From positions 1 to 64,000 of the forward strand of contig CAJQUW010006352.1 in the NCBI GenBank assembly GCA_907163375.1: DNA of 64,000 nucleotides, in the 5' to 3' direction. Below the pieces are notes generated by a model that was not told the DNA's origin, searched no databases, and saw only the letters and a program-made list of their open reading frames with translations. This document shows, piece by piece, positions 1-9,210 of the stretch (position 1 is the stretch's first letter; each line of letters opens with the position of its first letter). The position numbers were made by a program, and so were the translations under genes. This DNA is from Prostheceraeus crozeri (Eukaryota > Platyhelminthes > Polycladida > Euryleptidae).

Positions 1-645
1 GAAGGCTGATGAAAGTCACTAAGGGGATTCGTTATACTGACCTGCTGAAGGTACCCCCACATAATACCTATAACCACACTGTTTTTTTGGATACGTTTTT
101 TTTTTTAACCTTTTTTAGAAATCTTAAGCATAAAAATTTTAATAAAATTTTTTGTGTATTTTTTTTTTTTTTTTGTAAAAGTTTTTAAATTTTTTTAATT
201 TTTTTTTTTTTTTTTTTTGATTTAATTTTTTTTTTAATTTTTTAATTTCTTTTCTTTTTTTTTACTTCATAGCATCTGGTCTTTTTTTATTTTTTTTTTT
301 TTTGTTATATTTTATTGATTTAACGATTTAAATTTTTTTATTTTCTTTTAATTTTTTTTTTTTTTATTTAATTGTTATTTACTTGTTTTTTTTAAATTTT
401 TAAATAAATTTTTTTTTGTAAAATTTTTTTTTTTCTTTTTTTTTTCTTAAATTTTTTAATCTTTTTGTAACTAAAATTTTTTTTTTATTTAATCTTTTTT
501 TTTCTTATCTTATTTTTTGTTTTGTTTTGACATTAGTAAGCTTATTTTTTGTTTTGTATTTCTTCCCTTATTTTTAAATTTTTTTATTTTTTTTTTTTAA
601 AAGCTTTTTTTTTTTATTTTTTTTTTAATTTGTTTATTTTTTAAA
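1..645. repeat. T-rich low-complexity tract at left edge
   Basis: After about 80 bases of ordinary sequence, positions 90-640 are dominated by runs of T broken by short A/T words. No ORF or promoter can be read. It lies directly 3' of the minus-strand structural genes of element C, where the family would normally continue, so it may replace the rest of that element. It could be a simple-sequence expansion or a poor assembly stretch. Confidence 0.7.
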
Positions 646-744
646 GTCTTAGTGCACCAAATATGCCTCCTCCAACTTTCGTCTACTTCCAGCAAACACG
701 GGATAACCGCTCTGATATGATGGTCTACTGTAAATGCTTGTCAT
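646..744 (-). pseudogene. pX/pVI-like core protein, N-terminal piece
   Basis: A short minus-strand frame opens MTSIYSRPSYQSG, close to the start of the intact pX/pVI-like protein at 55,183-55,638 (MNPTASFYSRPSYVSGGG). That shared 'YSRPSY-SG' opening is the reason for the call. In Polintons these small basic proteins are thought to act in the virion core, like adenovirus pX/pVI. Only the N-terminal part remains here, next to the T-rich tract. It is an incomplete fossil. Confidence 0.55.
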
Positions 745-787
745 TATGACTATTGAATAACTATGGAAGTCACAATAGCGTAAAGCC

Positions 788-2365
788 TTATTCTGTTGAC
801 CTAATATGTAGGGTCAAAACAGTAACACCCCCACAGAACGGTACTACTTCTCCTGCGTCATCATGAATTGATATGTCAATTCTATTGATGTACTTTCGGC
901 TGATTGGTAGATACATTGTGTTAAAAAATTCTCGATTGATTAGTTGCTTCCTTACGGATGAGAGAGGAAATGTGCGCAGAAGTGGGGACTCAATGTCGCC
1001 AACCCTTGTATATTCAATAATGTTACAATAGACGTATAAGTTACTTATATCACGCTCTAGTGATGGGGCTGTATTGCCTATTGATGTGCCTTCATAAATA
1101 GTTGATTTTGAGAATCCCAATGTGGTCGTTAACACGCTATCCAGCTTGATAAGAGAGTTCTTCCCTACCTTTAGAATCATGCGTTTCTTTTGTGGATCAT
1201 AAGAAAAGTGATATTCATCTGCATCAAGGTAATCTACACCAAACTCATTTAACTTCGTACACAATTCAGATGGCGTTTTCAAGCTTTCAATGTTCAAATT
1301 AACTCTTTTTACAAGTTCACTGGAAGTAGACAAATCATCACCCAATATGTCTTCGCTGTATGCGTGGATATCCCATGAAACATTTGTTGATGCTTTGAGT
1401 CTAGAAGAGGACAATTGAACCTTGAATGTATCATTTAATTCTGTCAACCAAGGTGCGCTTTCAAGGCCCTTAAACATCCCAGTCATTTCAGATCCGAATT
1501 CAATAACAGCGGAATCAGACTTTTCCAATGGTGTCTTTTTAGTAATAACAAGAAGTTCTGTCTCCGTTTCAGCAGTAAATAAAGTTACTTTCTCTTTCTT
1601 ATATTCACAAGTCATTAACGTTTCTGGCACTGATCCTTGAAACTTTCTTGCAAAATCTTCAACACTTCTAATGACCTCAAATTGATTTTTTACTCGGATG
1701 CTCCTTTTTTGTAATGCACACAATGGCACAATTTTACATTGAAAATCAGTGACTTTCCTCTCCGAATTCCACCCACATCCATTGTACCAATACCTTGATG
1801 AGAAAGTTGTTTTGGAATTCCCCAAAGTATGACTCAAATCCTTACCTAATACAAGAAGAACATGCTTCCCTTCCTTCATCAATTTTGTTGACCCCTTTAT
1901 GACTGGTTTGTAGAATTTATTCAAAGTCAGCTTGAAGAGATCATTTATTCGTTCAAACATTCTACCGATTTCCTTTTCTGTATCTTGCAAGCTCATTGTG
2001 GGAACCTTAGAATCAAAAGTTGACGTTGCAAATGCCTTTTGAATTATAATCATGTTTTGGACAGATGGTAAAGATGTTGAAAAAGGATGTAAAGTTAGAT
2101 GATGAAAAGCCCATGTACCATGTAGACTATTGTGAAATATGCGAAAACAATCATCCTTCTCTCGTACTTCTTTATGTAATTCAAAATAATTGTTTTTTAG
2201 CAAACTGATATCGTTGTAATAAGTAATTTCAGTTAGAACAACTTCATGGGGTCCATGCAGAGTAATTGGATTAGCGAATTCAACAGAGTATAGAGATGGC
2301 TTGTTACTTGGGAATATCTTGGGGTTGCTATTGCTTGGAAGAATGATGTTGAAGTTAGTAGACAT
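788..2365 (-). CDS. Polinton structural-protein candidate, element C
   Basis: About 525 codons from the ATG at 2,365 (MSTNFNIILPSNSN). An upstream in-frame extension exists, but this ATG matches the start of the homologue at 50,885-52,135. Both copies share an opening of the form 'ILPSN..-IFPSN..-LYSVEF-PI-L-G--EV-LTEI-Y', and a C-terminal part with 'VDYLD--EYHFSYD' and 'LGF'. Many Polintons carry a protein with this opening beside the integrase. I cannot assign its role and suggest a penton, fibre or minor capsid part. It lies just downstream of the integrase on the same strand. The ORF looks whole. Confidence 0.6.
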   Translation of the reverse strand: MSTNFNIILPSNSNPKIFPSNKPSLYSVEFANPITLHGPHEVVLTEITYYNDISLLKNNYFELHKEVREKDDCFRIFHNSLHGTWAFHHLTLHPFSTSLPSVQNMIIIQKAFATSTFDSKVPTMSLQDTEKEIGRMFERINDLFKLTLNKFYKPVIKGSTKLMKEGKHVLLVLGKDLSHTLGNSKTTFSSRYWYNGCGWNSERKVTDFQCKIVPLCALQKRSIRVKNQFEVIRSVEDFARKFQGSVPETLMTCEYKKEKVTLFTAETETELLVITKKTPLEKSDSAVIEFGSEMTGMFKGLESAPWLTELNDTFKVQLSSSRLKASTNVSWDIHAYSEDILGDDLSTSSELVKRVNLNIESLKTPSELCTKLNEFGVDYLDADEYHFSYDPQKKRMILKVGKNSLIKLDSVLTTTLGFSKSTIYEGTSIGNTAPSLERDISNLYVYCNIIEYTRVGDIESPLLRTFPLSSVRKQLINREFFNTMYLPISRKYINRIDISIHDDAGEVVPFCGGVTVLTLHIRSTE

Positions 2366-2439
2366 GTTAAACTCATATATGGAAGAAGTCAAATGCCATA
2401 TTAGCTTAAAAGTTACGAGTGTCTCCCACCTCCACATTT

Positions 2440-3494
2440 TGTAGATCCTGGTGCGTTATCCAGCTATTGAATGAATCAGGATACCCTTTCCATTTAACTA
2501 GATATTACCTTTGATTGCCATGACCTTTCTTCCTAATTATTTTGTCAATCACATACACCTATTCACTTCTGTCTACTACTTGCAATTCATATGAGTAAAA
2601 TTTTCCTTCAATTGGGTTAACATGGTAATCTATTAATTTATACATGGTGGGTCTAAATTTTCTATTTACTTCATCTACAAAAAACTCTTCTTCAGTCCAA
2701 TTAGGTAGATGCCCCTTCTCAAATGTAGACTTAACCTTTGAAATCCGAACTCTATCACCAACATTAATTTTCTTTTCATTGAAAATGTTTTTTGCTTTCT
2801 TATCATACAATCGAAACCATACATCCACCGCATTATCTGGGGCAACATCAACTGGTCTCATCTTAATGATTCGATGGTAGCTTTCATTGTAATTCTTAAC
2901 AAATTTCTTCAACTCACCTACCCAAACATGTGTATTTTTTGCAGTGAAATAGCGCCATATTTTTGTCTTCAGTGTGCGATTGAACCTCTCAACAATGGCA
3001 GCTTTATAAGCACTTTTGACACTAAACAATTCCACATCATGACTTTTAAGGAGACTTCGAACATGAGAGTTTTCGAATTCCTTCCCTTGATCGGTCTGTA
3101 TTCTTTGCGGAACACGCCCCTCATCGAAAATGCTCTGAAAAGCCGCTTCAACTTCTGGTCCTCGTTTAGATTTCAGCGCACGTGCCCAAGTATAGCGAGA
3201 TAAAATATCTATTACGGTTAAGATGTATTTATAGCCATCATTGTACTGTGATATCTGTTGCATGTCAGCCAAGTCCGCTTGCCATTGACTATCTATATTG
3301 TCAACAACATATTTTCTCGTTGGAAACCGCTTTCTCGCATTTTTGTGAAGAGTGTAAGTCGGTTGACTCCTTAACCACTTCTTGACTTTCTCTATTCCCA
3401 TACCTGCTGCACGAGCTAGAACCTCCGGACGACTGAAACGTGCGGGGTGATTTAGGTCGTAATGAATCTTTCTGAGTTTCACTGCTGTACTCAT
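2440..3494 (-). pseudogene. Polinton rve integrase with chromodomain-like tail, element C
   Basis: The main frame starts at the ATG at 3,494 (MSTAVKLRKIHYD) and carries a complete retroviral-type integrase core. The acidic triad is D74 (WQADLADM), D135 (TDQGKEFEN) and E169 (AIVERFNRT). A Polinton-style N-terminal region precedes it and an SH3-like 'GDRVRISKVKSTFEKGHLPNWTEEEF' segment follows (only key words given). Past this lies a chromodomain-like stretch containing YLVKWKGYPDSFNSW, as in the element B copy. In Polintons this enzyme joins the ends to target DNA with 6-bp duplications. The gene has about one break, and its catalytic part looks intact. Confidence 0.85.
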
Positions 3495-3627
3495 CGTCTT
3501 TGTTCTGATTTGCACGCGTATTACTCGCACAGCAACTGCTAACACAATTGATATCAACCTCTATGCCCTCTTTTCCTTTACCTTCGAGCGCAGATTTCAA
3601 ACAACAGCAAAATTTTTGTAACGACAT
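3495..3627 (-). other. Cys-rich frame before integrase, element C
   Basis: A minus-strand frame opening MSLQKFCCCLKSALEGKG, with a later Cys cluster (SSCCAS), overlaps the integrase start region in another frame. Element B has a similarly placed Cys/Lys-rich frame (56,732-56,947). The repeated placement suggests an ancestral Cys-rich leader or small overlapping gene. The function is unknown. Confidence 0.35.
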
Positions 3628-3661
3628 GATATGAGAGAGGCAAGGCTTAATTCATATTTGC

Positions 3662-4312
3662 TTAATATTTACTATACTCCTTCGCAACACGCATTGAGCG
3701 CCTAGTAGCTCTTTTTGGTTGCAGATCATCGGGATCATGAAGCTCTCGCTTGACCGCCATCGTGGGTGTTTTACTTTTTGATCCATCTTGTAAGTGACCC
3801 TTATCCAACTCATTCACAGTCGGTCCTCCAATAATATTGTGTGGTACATTTTGATCAGATAAAATTTTCTGAAAATATGTCCACCCTTGTGGTGCACATA
3901 GTTTTCCCCTTACATCTCTGACAGCATATTGTAGAAGGTCATCTATGTGACTATTTCTAATAACATCACCAGTTGTTTCATCTATTATCTCCCCTCTCTC
4001 ATTGAACTTCACATGTGGATCAATGAAGTCAAATCATAGCTCAGCGCGCACACGATATGGTCAAGGTGTTGACAAGGTTATAAATCGTCGCAACTTGTCA
4101 CGAATCTCTCGCCTCTCATCAATGCTTTCAGCTGCTAACTGCATTCGTCGATAGGGATCCTTAGTCATCTGAATTTCCATATCCTTTTGTGTTAGTTCCT
4201 TAAGTTGATTCGTAATAGGTTGATCTACATTTTTGACTTCCTGTGCACTTTGTAATGTAGTCAATTGTACATACTCCTCTTGAGGAATGACTACCATCTT
4301 TGAATACGACAT
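3662..4312 (-). pseudogene. Small conserved Polinton protein, element C
   Basis: This region begins MSYSKMVVIPQEEYVQLTTL and ends with a basic tail (RRSMRVAKEYSKY). A middle segment reads IDDLLQYAVRDVRGKL then APQGWTYFQKILSDQNVPHN, matching the element B protein at 56,949-57,641 (LIQYATRRKR, PPGWTYFLKLLKKHNVP). Both copies sit between the integrase and ATPase genes. The family is unknown to me; an acidic and basic small structural or DNA-binding protein is possible. Broken about once. Confidence 0.5.
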
Positions 4313-4329
4313 GTTTGAAAATAATAAGG

Positions 4330-4976
4330 CAACAAAGTACATTGTTTAAAACTAACTTGAACCGAGAAAACTGTCATTGGTTCAGCGGAATTAGGTATGA
4401 TATTTGTTCGAAATCGAAGTCGTTCCGGACATTCCTGGGTTAGATCAATAAATAGATAGCCATGTGGTTTCTTTGTTACATCTTCATATATTTTTGAAAG
4501 TACTTTAGGTTGTTGAGGTAATATCTGTCTACTGAGATGATGTATCTGACTGCTATCTCTTGGATTTTTAAATATTGCCAAATAATGTGTATTCAAACTT
4601 CTAGTTCTTTGCTCTTTCCCTCCATCGAAGATGTTTTGGGTGATGTAGATAATAAAAGCTTCCCTATGATGTGCAGTTTGAATGAACATTTCAGTTACAT
4701 CCTTTGAATATTTGCTTTCACGTAATAGATCATCTAATACTAGTAAGTCACCTGCTTTGATATCCTCAGTTGATGGCAACCCTTGCTTCACCTCATAACC
4801 TGTGCAGAATGTAGTTGTGGTTGAAATATTCCATAATACCATTTGACTCTCTTAATTTCCTTGTTAAACATTTCATTTCTATATTGTAGCAATTGAGTTA
4901 AAAATGTAATTTTACCGGACTGACTCGGTCCAGCGACACACATTGTGCGATCATTGAATAGACGAAAATCTGTCAT
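4330..4976 (-). pseudogene. FtsK/HerA-type packaging ATPase, element C
   Basis: It starts MTDFRLFNDRTMCVAGPSQSG, with a P-loop GPSQSGKIT (an unusual I before T). The Walker B region reads LLVLDDLLRES, followed by the sensor-like FIIYITQNIF. The C-terminal 'KPHGYLFIDLTQECPERLRF' matches the intact element B ATPase (KPHGYLFTDFTQECPEEFRF). In Polintons this ATPase is inferred to drive DNA into capsids. It overlaps the small-protein gene's start slightly, as in element B. About one break. Confidence 0.8.
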
Positions 4977-5102
4977 CTTATAATTCCATTAACATTAAAC
5001 TCATCATCCCGCTAATTTTGCTTAGAACAACAAAAACAGACACATGTTCCAGATCACGTTTATTTACATTCAGAATAGAAACTTTCAATTTACATTTACA
5101 AA

Positions 5103-5837
5103 TTAAAACATTTGTGTTTCCTCATCACAATTAGGATTGTAGAAAGTTTTCAAGTCAGCATCTTGGCGCTTCAACTTCAATTTAAGATTCCCATCTTTAG
5201 ATTTCCGCCCTCGCTTTTTGCTCTCTTCCTTCTCATCACTTGAAGCAGTCTTATCAATGTTAATTAAGCATTTATCAATTGGTAGTGGTTCATAGACTAG
5301 TTGAAGAACCTTCATTTGTAAAGATGCGACTTTACCAGTCGAACCATGTGAGCCAATAGAAAGTCCGGTAACGTGCACTAAGCCCATATAGCGACCCCGT
5401 TTGAGATCCTCACATTCCATCGCGTTTGTAAAGAGATCGAATGCTTGAAAATGATCCGATAATTTTAAAAACAGTGTATCGAATTCCGGCAATTCCTTGT
5501 AACCAACTCCTTCCTGTAATGCCTTTCTCCAATGAGTGGGAGCACTTTCAGGCAGCTCAACACATTCTTTCGCGAAAGAGTCAATAGTTTTAAGAATCAC
5601 CTGTTGCCATTTTGGAAAAGTCACTCGCATTTGTCTCATATTGCTATACCCTGATGTAGACATGCCATTACTGTGGAAAAATGGAACTTGAAGATAAAAG
5701 CCATCATCACCATAATTCAAGGTTTGAAAGTAGAATGTATTTCCAATCCCTTGCACCTTTCGTGTCGGACGAAGCTTCAAAAGATCTTGCTCAAAAGCGT
5801 CACCTTCCTCTCTGATTGTATACATTTTCTGATTCAT
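5103..5837 (-). CDS. Uncharacterised 244-aa Polinton-associated protein
   Basis: A complete ORF starting MNQKMYTIREEGDAFEQD. The first ~175 residues are mixed alpha/beta with aromatic-rich parts (NTFYFQTLNYGDDGFYLQV) and a conserved-looking 'GRYMGLVHVTGLSIGSHGS'. The tail (from ~200) is strongly basic (KKRGRKSKDG, KLKLKRQD) and then ends acidic. The basic tail suggests nucleic-acid binding. I do not recognise the family; a single-strand-binding or structural role is only a guess. It lies between the ATPase and the core-like protein and has no counterpart I can find in element B. Confidence 0.6.
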   Translation of the reverse strand: MNQKMYTIREEGDAFEQDLLKLRPTRKVQGIGNTFYFQTLNYGDDGFYLQVPFFHSNGMSTSGYSNMRQMRVTFPKWQQVILKTIDSFAKECVELPESAPTHWRKALQEGVGYKELPEFDTLFLKLSDHFQAFDLFTNAMECEDLKRGRYMGLVHVTGLSIGSHGSTGKVASLQMKVLQLVYEPLPIDKCLINIDKTASSDEKEESKKRGRKSKDGNLKLKLKRQDADLKTFYNPNCDEETQMF

Positions 5838-5988
5838 GTTTCAACAAGTGCCAATTCGGAGCTTTCAACCAGCGCAAATGATTTGTCACTTGAAAGTGAT
5901 AAAATATCATTAAAGCGTCTTCCTTATATACACCTATATATGACTCATCAATCAAAGTGATGACGTGTCACTTTATGATTCGTTAACG

Positions 5989-6381
5989 TTATATTAACAT
6001 TGCAGCAGTTGCTGCAATCCTTCCTAGCGGACTATTGATTACACCATTAATACTGTTTCCAATATCATTTAACATACTTAGAAACCCACCACCACCGCGC
6101 TGAATTAAGTCTCGCCTTTTCTTATCACTACTCCTTGGATTTGAAAACTTTTTCATGCTATTCAAAGAGCCAGCATTCAATAGAGGCTTGTAAATAGGTA
6201 GACATTTGTGTATTGCAAAAGCTAAATCGCGAATGAAATCATCACTTGAATTTTGAATCAATTTACACTTCTTCTTATTATCATGTATCCTGTTTAACTT
6301 TCGCAACGCCTTTTTAAACTGACTTGAAGGTTTGAAGGACCGTTTCGATTGACGAGAAGATGCCTTCCGTTTTACAGACAT
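5989..6381 (-). CDS. Basic core/pX-like protein with hydrophobic tail, element C
   Basis: A 130-aa ORF. The N-terminal half is very basic (MSVKRKASSRQSKRSFK). A 'RGGGGFLSMLNDIG' junction precedes a hydrophobic/amphipathic C-terminus (NSPLGRIAATAAMLI). Gly-Gly followed by an amphipathic helix recalls adenovirus precursor VI/X proteins cleaved by the viral protease, and the element B protein at 58,287-58,562 has the same plan (QKGGFLPELLPML). This suggests a capsid-associated peptide. It looks whole. Family membership is inferred from architecture only. Confidence 0.5.
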   Translation of the reverse strand: MSVKRKASSRQSKRSFKPSSQFKKALRKLNRIHDNKKKCKLIQNSSDDFIRDLAFAIHKCLPIYKPLLNAGSLNSMKKFSNPRSSDKKRRDLIQRGGGGFLSMLNDIGNSINGVINSPLGRIAATAAMLI

Positions 6382-6516
6382 TTTTATTCTAATATGGAAA
6401 TAGATAATACAATTACAATTTTTGCTTAGTACTTACAACATTATACACAAAAGTTTACAAGCATTTACATATCACGCAGAGTTTGTTGCTGGTACTTATA
6501 AAATTACACAAAACAC

Positions 6517-7023
6517 TTAACAAGTTGTAGAGGGAAACTGATACACACTCACATCGGCTACAGTCTGATTTGTAGCAGTTATGAGCTGATCAATGTCTTT
6601 CATTAGATGTTTTGAAATAGGACAGCACATACAGCAGGGCTTTGAATGGAAAGTCTTTAAAATATTGGCATAGTATGCCCGCAAACTGATTACCTCAGAA
6701 TGTCCTTGAGCAGCCACATTGATGCTTATTGATGGCGGTCCACTGAATAAGTCCAATTTACATTTGTCACCCTTCTCGTCAAAGTAGCTGGAGGTGATAA
6801 TGTCATGGAGACATGTGTTGTGTTTCCGTTGGATACTGCTGCAGCAGCAGCGAGAGTATTCCGGTACAATATCAGTTTGAGCTAGTGGGCGAAATACTTC
6901 ATTGAGCCAAAATCTTGCAACTCGTATAAGAGCGTTGTTCACGACTCTCATTAACATTCTCTGCACCACAACGTCCTCTCCGCAGCGGAAATACTTCACT
7001 ATTTCCTCCATCAAATCCACCAA
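6517..7023 (-). CDS. Cys-rich 168-aa protein of unknown function
   Basis: An ORF from MVDLMEEIVKYFRCGEDV. It contains three Cys clusters (SRCCCSSIQRKHNTC, KPCCMCCPISKH, and C at the end), which suggests metal binding or disulfides. The N-terminal part is helical. It sits at the 5' end of element C's minus-strand set, where elements A and B carry early accessory genes, but I see no sequence match to those. It may be an accessory host-interaction protein. Not recognised. Confidence 0.45.
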   Translation of the reverse strand: MVDLMEEIVKYFRCGEDVVVQRMLMRVVNNALIRVARFWLNEVFRPLAQTDIVPEYSRCCCSSIQRKHNTCLHDIITSSYFDEKGDKCKLDLFSGPPSISINVAAQGHSEVISLRAYYANILKTFHSKPCCMCCPISKHLMKDIDQLITATNQTVADVSVYQFPSTTC

Positions 7024-7246
7024 ATCCGCTATATAGCCAGTTATATTTACGGCAGAATAAAATATATTGCCGGTGAAGAGTTGACTTCAGTAAATTATTG
7101 AAATGGGAATGTTGGTAGTGAACGACATGCTGATTGACATTGTATTAGCCTCAAATTATGCTTGAAATAGAACGGTGCAATGTCCTCCTTATATAGAAAA
7201 GCCACACAAAGACACAATAGTGACCAATCACAGACGTGCATGATGA

Positions 7247-7779
7247 CTCATCATGCACGATATACAGTGACTGTTGAAGATATTTCTTGATCACAAAGGG
7301 GACAAGATGAAGTTTCAAAGGGTACATAACATATAGAACACATAACGCTATGAGAACATGGTAAAAAGAGAAGGGATCGTTCCTGTTTAAAACATTTAAC
7401 GCAGTTCCCCTCACATAGCAATTTAAATGTCTCTTCTTCTAATTTCCTTCTGAAGTCACTTTTATAGGGAGAACTTTTTATTAAAACACAAAATCATTTG
7501 ACAAGTGTCAAATGTCTCCTTCTTTCCATATCGTTCCAATTTCATCCTCCTAATTTCACTATCATTGCAGTGTAGCATGGAGAAATCCTCTATCCACCTA
7601 CGATCCAAATTGTGATTCATAGCATGCTCATCTAGATCCATTAGTCGATCAACTAAATCACCAGCGTTGATATTTTCACTGAGATTTGTTACAGTTTCTA
7701 TAGCTTTGAACGAATATCCAAGGTCTCTTGCGACAACCCACGACGTTGGGATGCTAGTCATCATTATGTATGTCATCAA
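7247..7779 (-). pseudogene. IAP-like protein remnant: UBA-like region plus RING finger
   Basis: The upstream part (7,462-7,779) reads VVARDLGYSFKAIETVTNL then INAGDLVDRLMDLDEH, like the UBA-like region of inhibitor-of-apoptosis proteins. The downstream part (about 7,264-7,441) has LCEGNCVKCFKQERSLLFLP followed by CSHSVMCSICY and CPLC, a C3HC4 RING of the IAP type. RINGs of this kind act as E3 ubiquitin ligases. I saw no BIR domain. Capture of anti-death genes is known in several insect viruses; here it lies at the early-gene end of element C. Broken about once. Confidence 0.6.
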
Positions 7780-7959
7780 ACAACTATCTCATATTTTTAG
7801 CATAGTTTGTCTACGTAAAAAGGAAAATCAATGTGACTGTCATCTTGATTACAATGGTTGCAATAGTCACAATAGTCGCAATTGAGCAAACCCATTCAAA
7901 ATCAAACAACGGACGTCTATCGGTACGTACCCAAGTACTCAGAACCAAGTCACACAAGT

Positions 7960-8150
7960 TCGATCATAGACGTTCCGAAACACAGTGTACTCAACCGAGT
8001 GTACCAAACACATGTACCTATCCAGTAAAACAGATGTCATATATGTTCCTAGTCATAGCACTGAATTATACATGTACCTATCCATGTTCCTATTGATAAC
8101 ACTGAATTTTACATGTACCCATCCATGTACCTATCCCTCGCAAGTAGGGC
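7960..8150. repeat. Degenerate short direct repeats (CATGTACCTATCC)
   Basis: The word CATGTACCTATCC and variants (CATGTTCCTATTG, CATGTACCCATCC) recurs at uneven spacing, with CACTGAATT words between copies. It codes for nothing convincing. It probably arose by local slippage between element C and the palindromic element's target site. Confidence 0.55.
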
Positions 8151-8175
8151 GCAGTTTTCACTACTGTGATAGGCT

Positions 8176-8659
8176 CTATACTTTGACTTCGACTTTGACT
8201 TCCACAGCCGAGGCAGCTACACACCGATAGGATGGGTCTAAAACTATTGATTTCATCATTATCTCGAATAAAGCGATCTTGAAAAATTGAAAATTTTGAA
8301 TTTTTGTGATATAATTTTTGCGTTTAATACCACAGCCGAGGCATGGACACATCAATGGATGTTCTAAATCTCTTGATTTCATCATATTATTTCGATTAAA
8401 ACAATCGTAGTAATACGAGTCCATTCCGCGGATTTTTGAGCATTCCTTTGCCACCAGTGGCTTGTGGTAATTTGTTGACATTTTTAATATTATCACACAG
8501 ACACCGTTTAGGATAACGTGAATTTTTTTCCTTTACTATAATTTCATGCAATGTAAAAGATCTGGAGCAAGAATAGTGCATTTTATTTGGGAGTTTGTTT
8601 GTAGCTTGAAAGTTAAGCTTTATTATGCAGCCTTGATTATAATGATACAAATTCTCCAT
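8176..8659 (-). pseudogene. Cys-motif repeat ORF remnant
   Basis: Two ~80-bp minus-strand segments about 130 bp apart are related (8,201-8,281 and 8,331-8,411), each encoding a C-x-C-L-G-C-G motif in some frame (CPCLGCG is open in the longest ORF). A further Cys pattern (CSRSFTLHEI, RCLCDN) lies upstream. This could be a small zinc-binding accessory protein of element C or an unrelated decayed gene. I do not recognise it. The coding frame is uncertain. Confidence 0.3.
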
Positions 8660-8728
8660 GTGTTGATGAACATGTGAAGCATAAGCACACAGTCCACCAC
8701 AGCCTTATACATGAACGACCATATTGGA

Positions 8729-8737
8729 AGATATATA
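8729..8737 (+). promoter_or_regulatory. TATA-box-like site
   Basis: TATATAAAG on the plus strand, about 30 bp before a purine start region. The sequence that follows is repetitive and has no clear gene, so the product, if any, is unknown. Confidence 0.35.
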
Positions 8738-8869
8738 AAGACTGCAAACTCGTGAGATATTTGGTAACAAAAGATATCTGTGATGAGTAGAAGAATATCT
8801 GTATGATAGCTTCTAACTTCTGGCGTATTGTCCGATCTTCGTTGAGAACAAACTACACATCCTCCATTT

Positions 8870-9127
8870 CTGGCTCAGATGGTTCAGATAGTTCCAAATC
8901 GATTTCAGATCTACCCAAATGAATTTCAGACATTTCCAGATGAATTGGAGATTCTCCATTTGAATTTAAGATGCCTTCAAAGTTGGGTTTCTGACATATC
9001 TGAAATTCAATTAGAGAAATCTAAAATCCATCTGATGTCTGAAATTCATTTGGAAAGATCTGAAATAGACATGGAAAGGGTGCAGTTGGTCCCAAAAGGT
9101 AACATGCAGGAATCAAAGCAGGGATGA
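8870..9127 (+). repeat. Degenerate ~24-27-bp repeat tract
   Basis: Variants of 'agatctgaaattcatttgga' and 'ccagatgaattggagattct' recur about ten times on the plus strand. The open frame over it (FQIYPNEFQTFPDELEI...) simply follows the repeat and I do not call it a gene. The palindromic element inserted just to its right. Confidence 0.5.
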
Positions 9128-9204
9128 TAGAGAAGTTTTCGGTCTTTGAATACTACATAGTCTTTTCAAACGACTATAACAAGTCTCCAAAACAAAGGCA
9201 AAAA

Positions 9205-9210
9205 CACCAA
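9205..9210. repeat. Left target-site duplication CACCAA
   Basis: CACCAA here is repeated exactly at 31,450-31,455, immediately outside the two ends of the palindromic element. Six-base duplications are the Polinton integrase signature. Confidence 0.85.

Larger units (their letters stand above)
646..7779 (-). mobile_element. Polinton/Maverick element C, partial
   Basis: A minus-strand block holding Polinton hallmark genes: pX/pVI-like piece, a structural-protein family, rve integrase, a small conserved protein, FtsK/HerA-type packaging ATPase and a basic core-like protein, followed by accessory genes. The order integrase, small protein, ATPase matches element B in the same window, but the proteins are clearly diverged from it, so C is a separate lineage. 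I found no major capsid protein, protease or PolB, and no matched terminal repeats, so both ends are missing or beyond the window. Several ORFs look whole and a few are broken. I judge it older than the palindromic element. Confidence 0.8.

Noticed and set aside
8879-9127. 82-codon plus-strand ORF with repeated FQIYPNEFQ-like words
   Set aside because: The protein repeat follows a degenerate DNA repeat, and the frame ends beside the insertion site without other gene signals.
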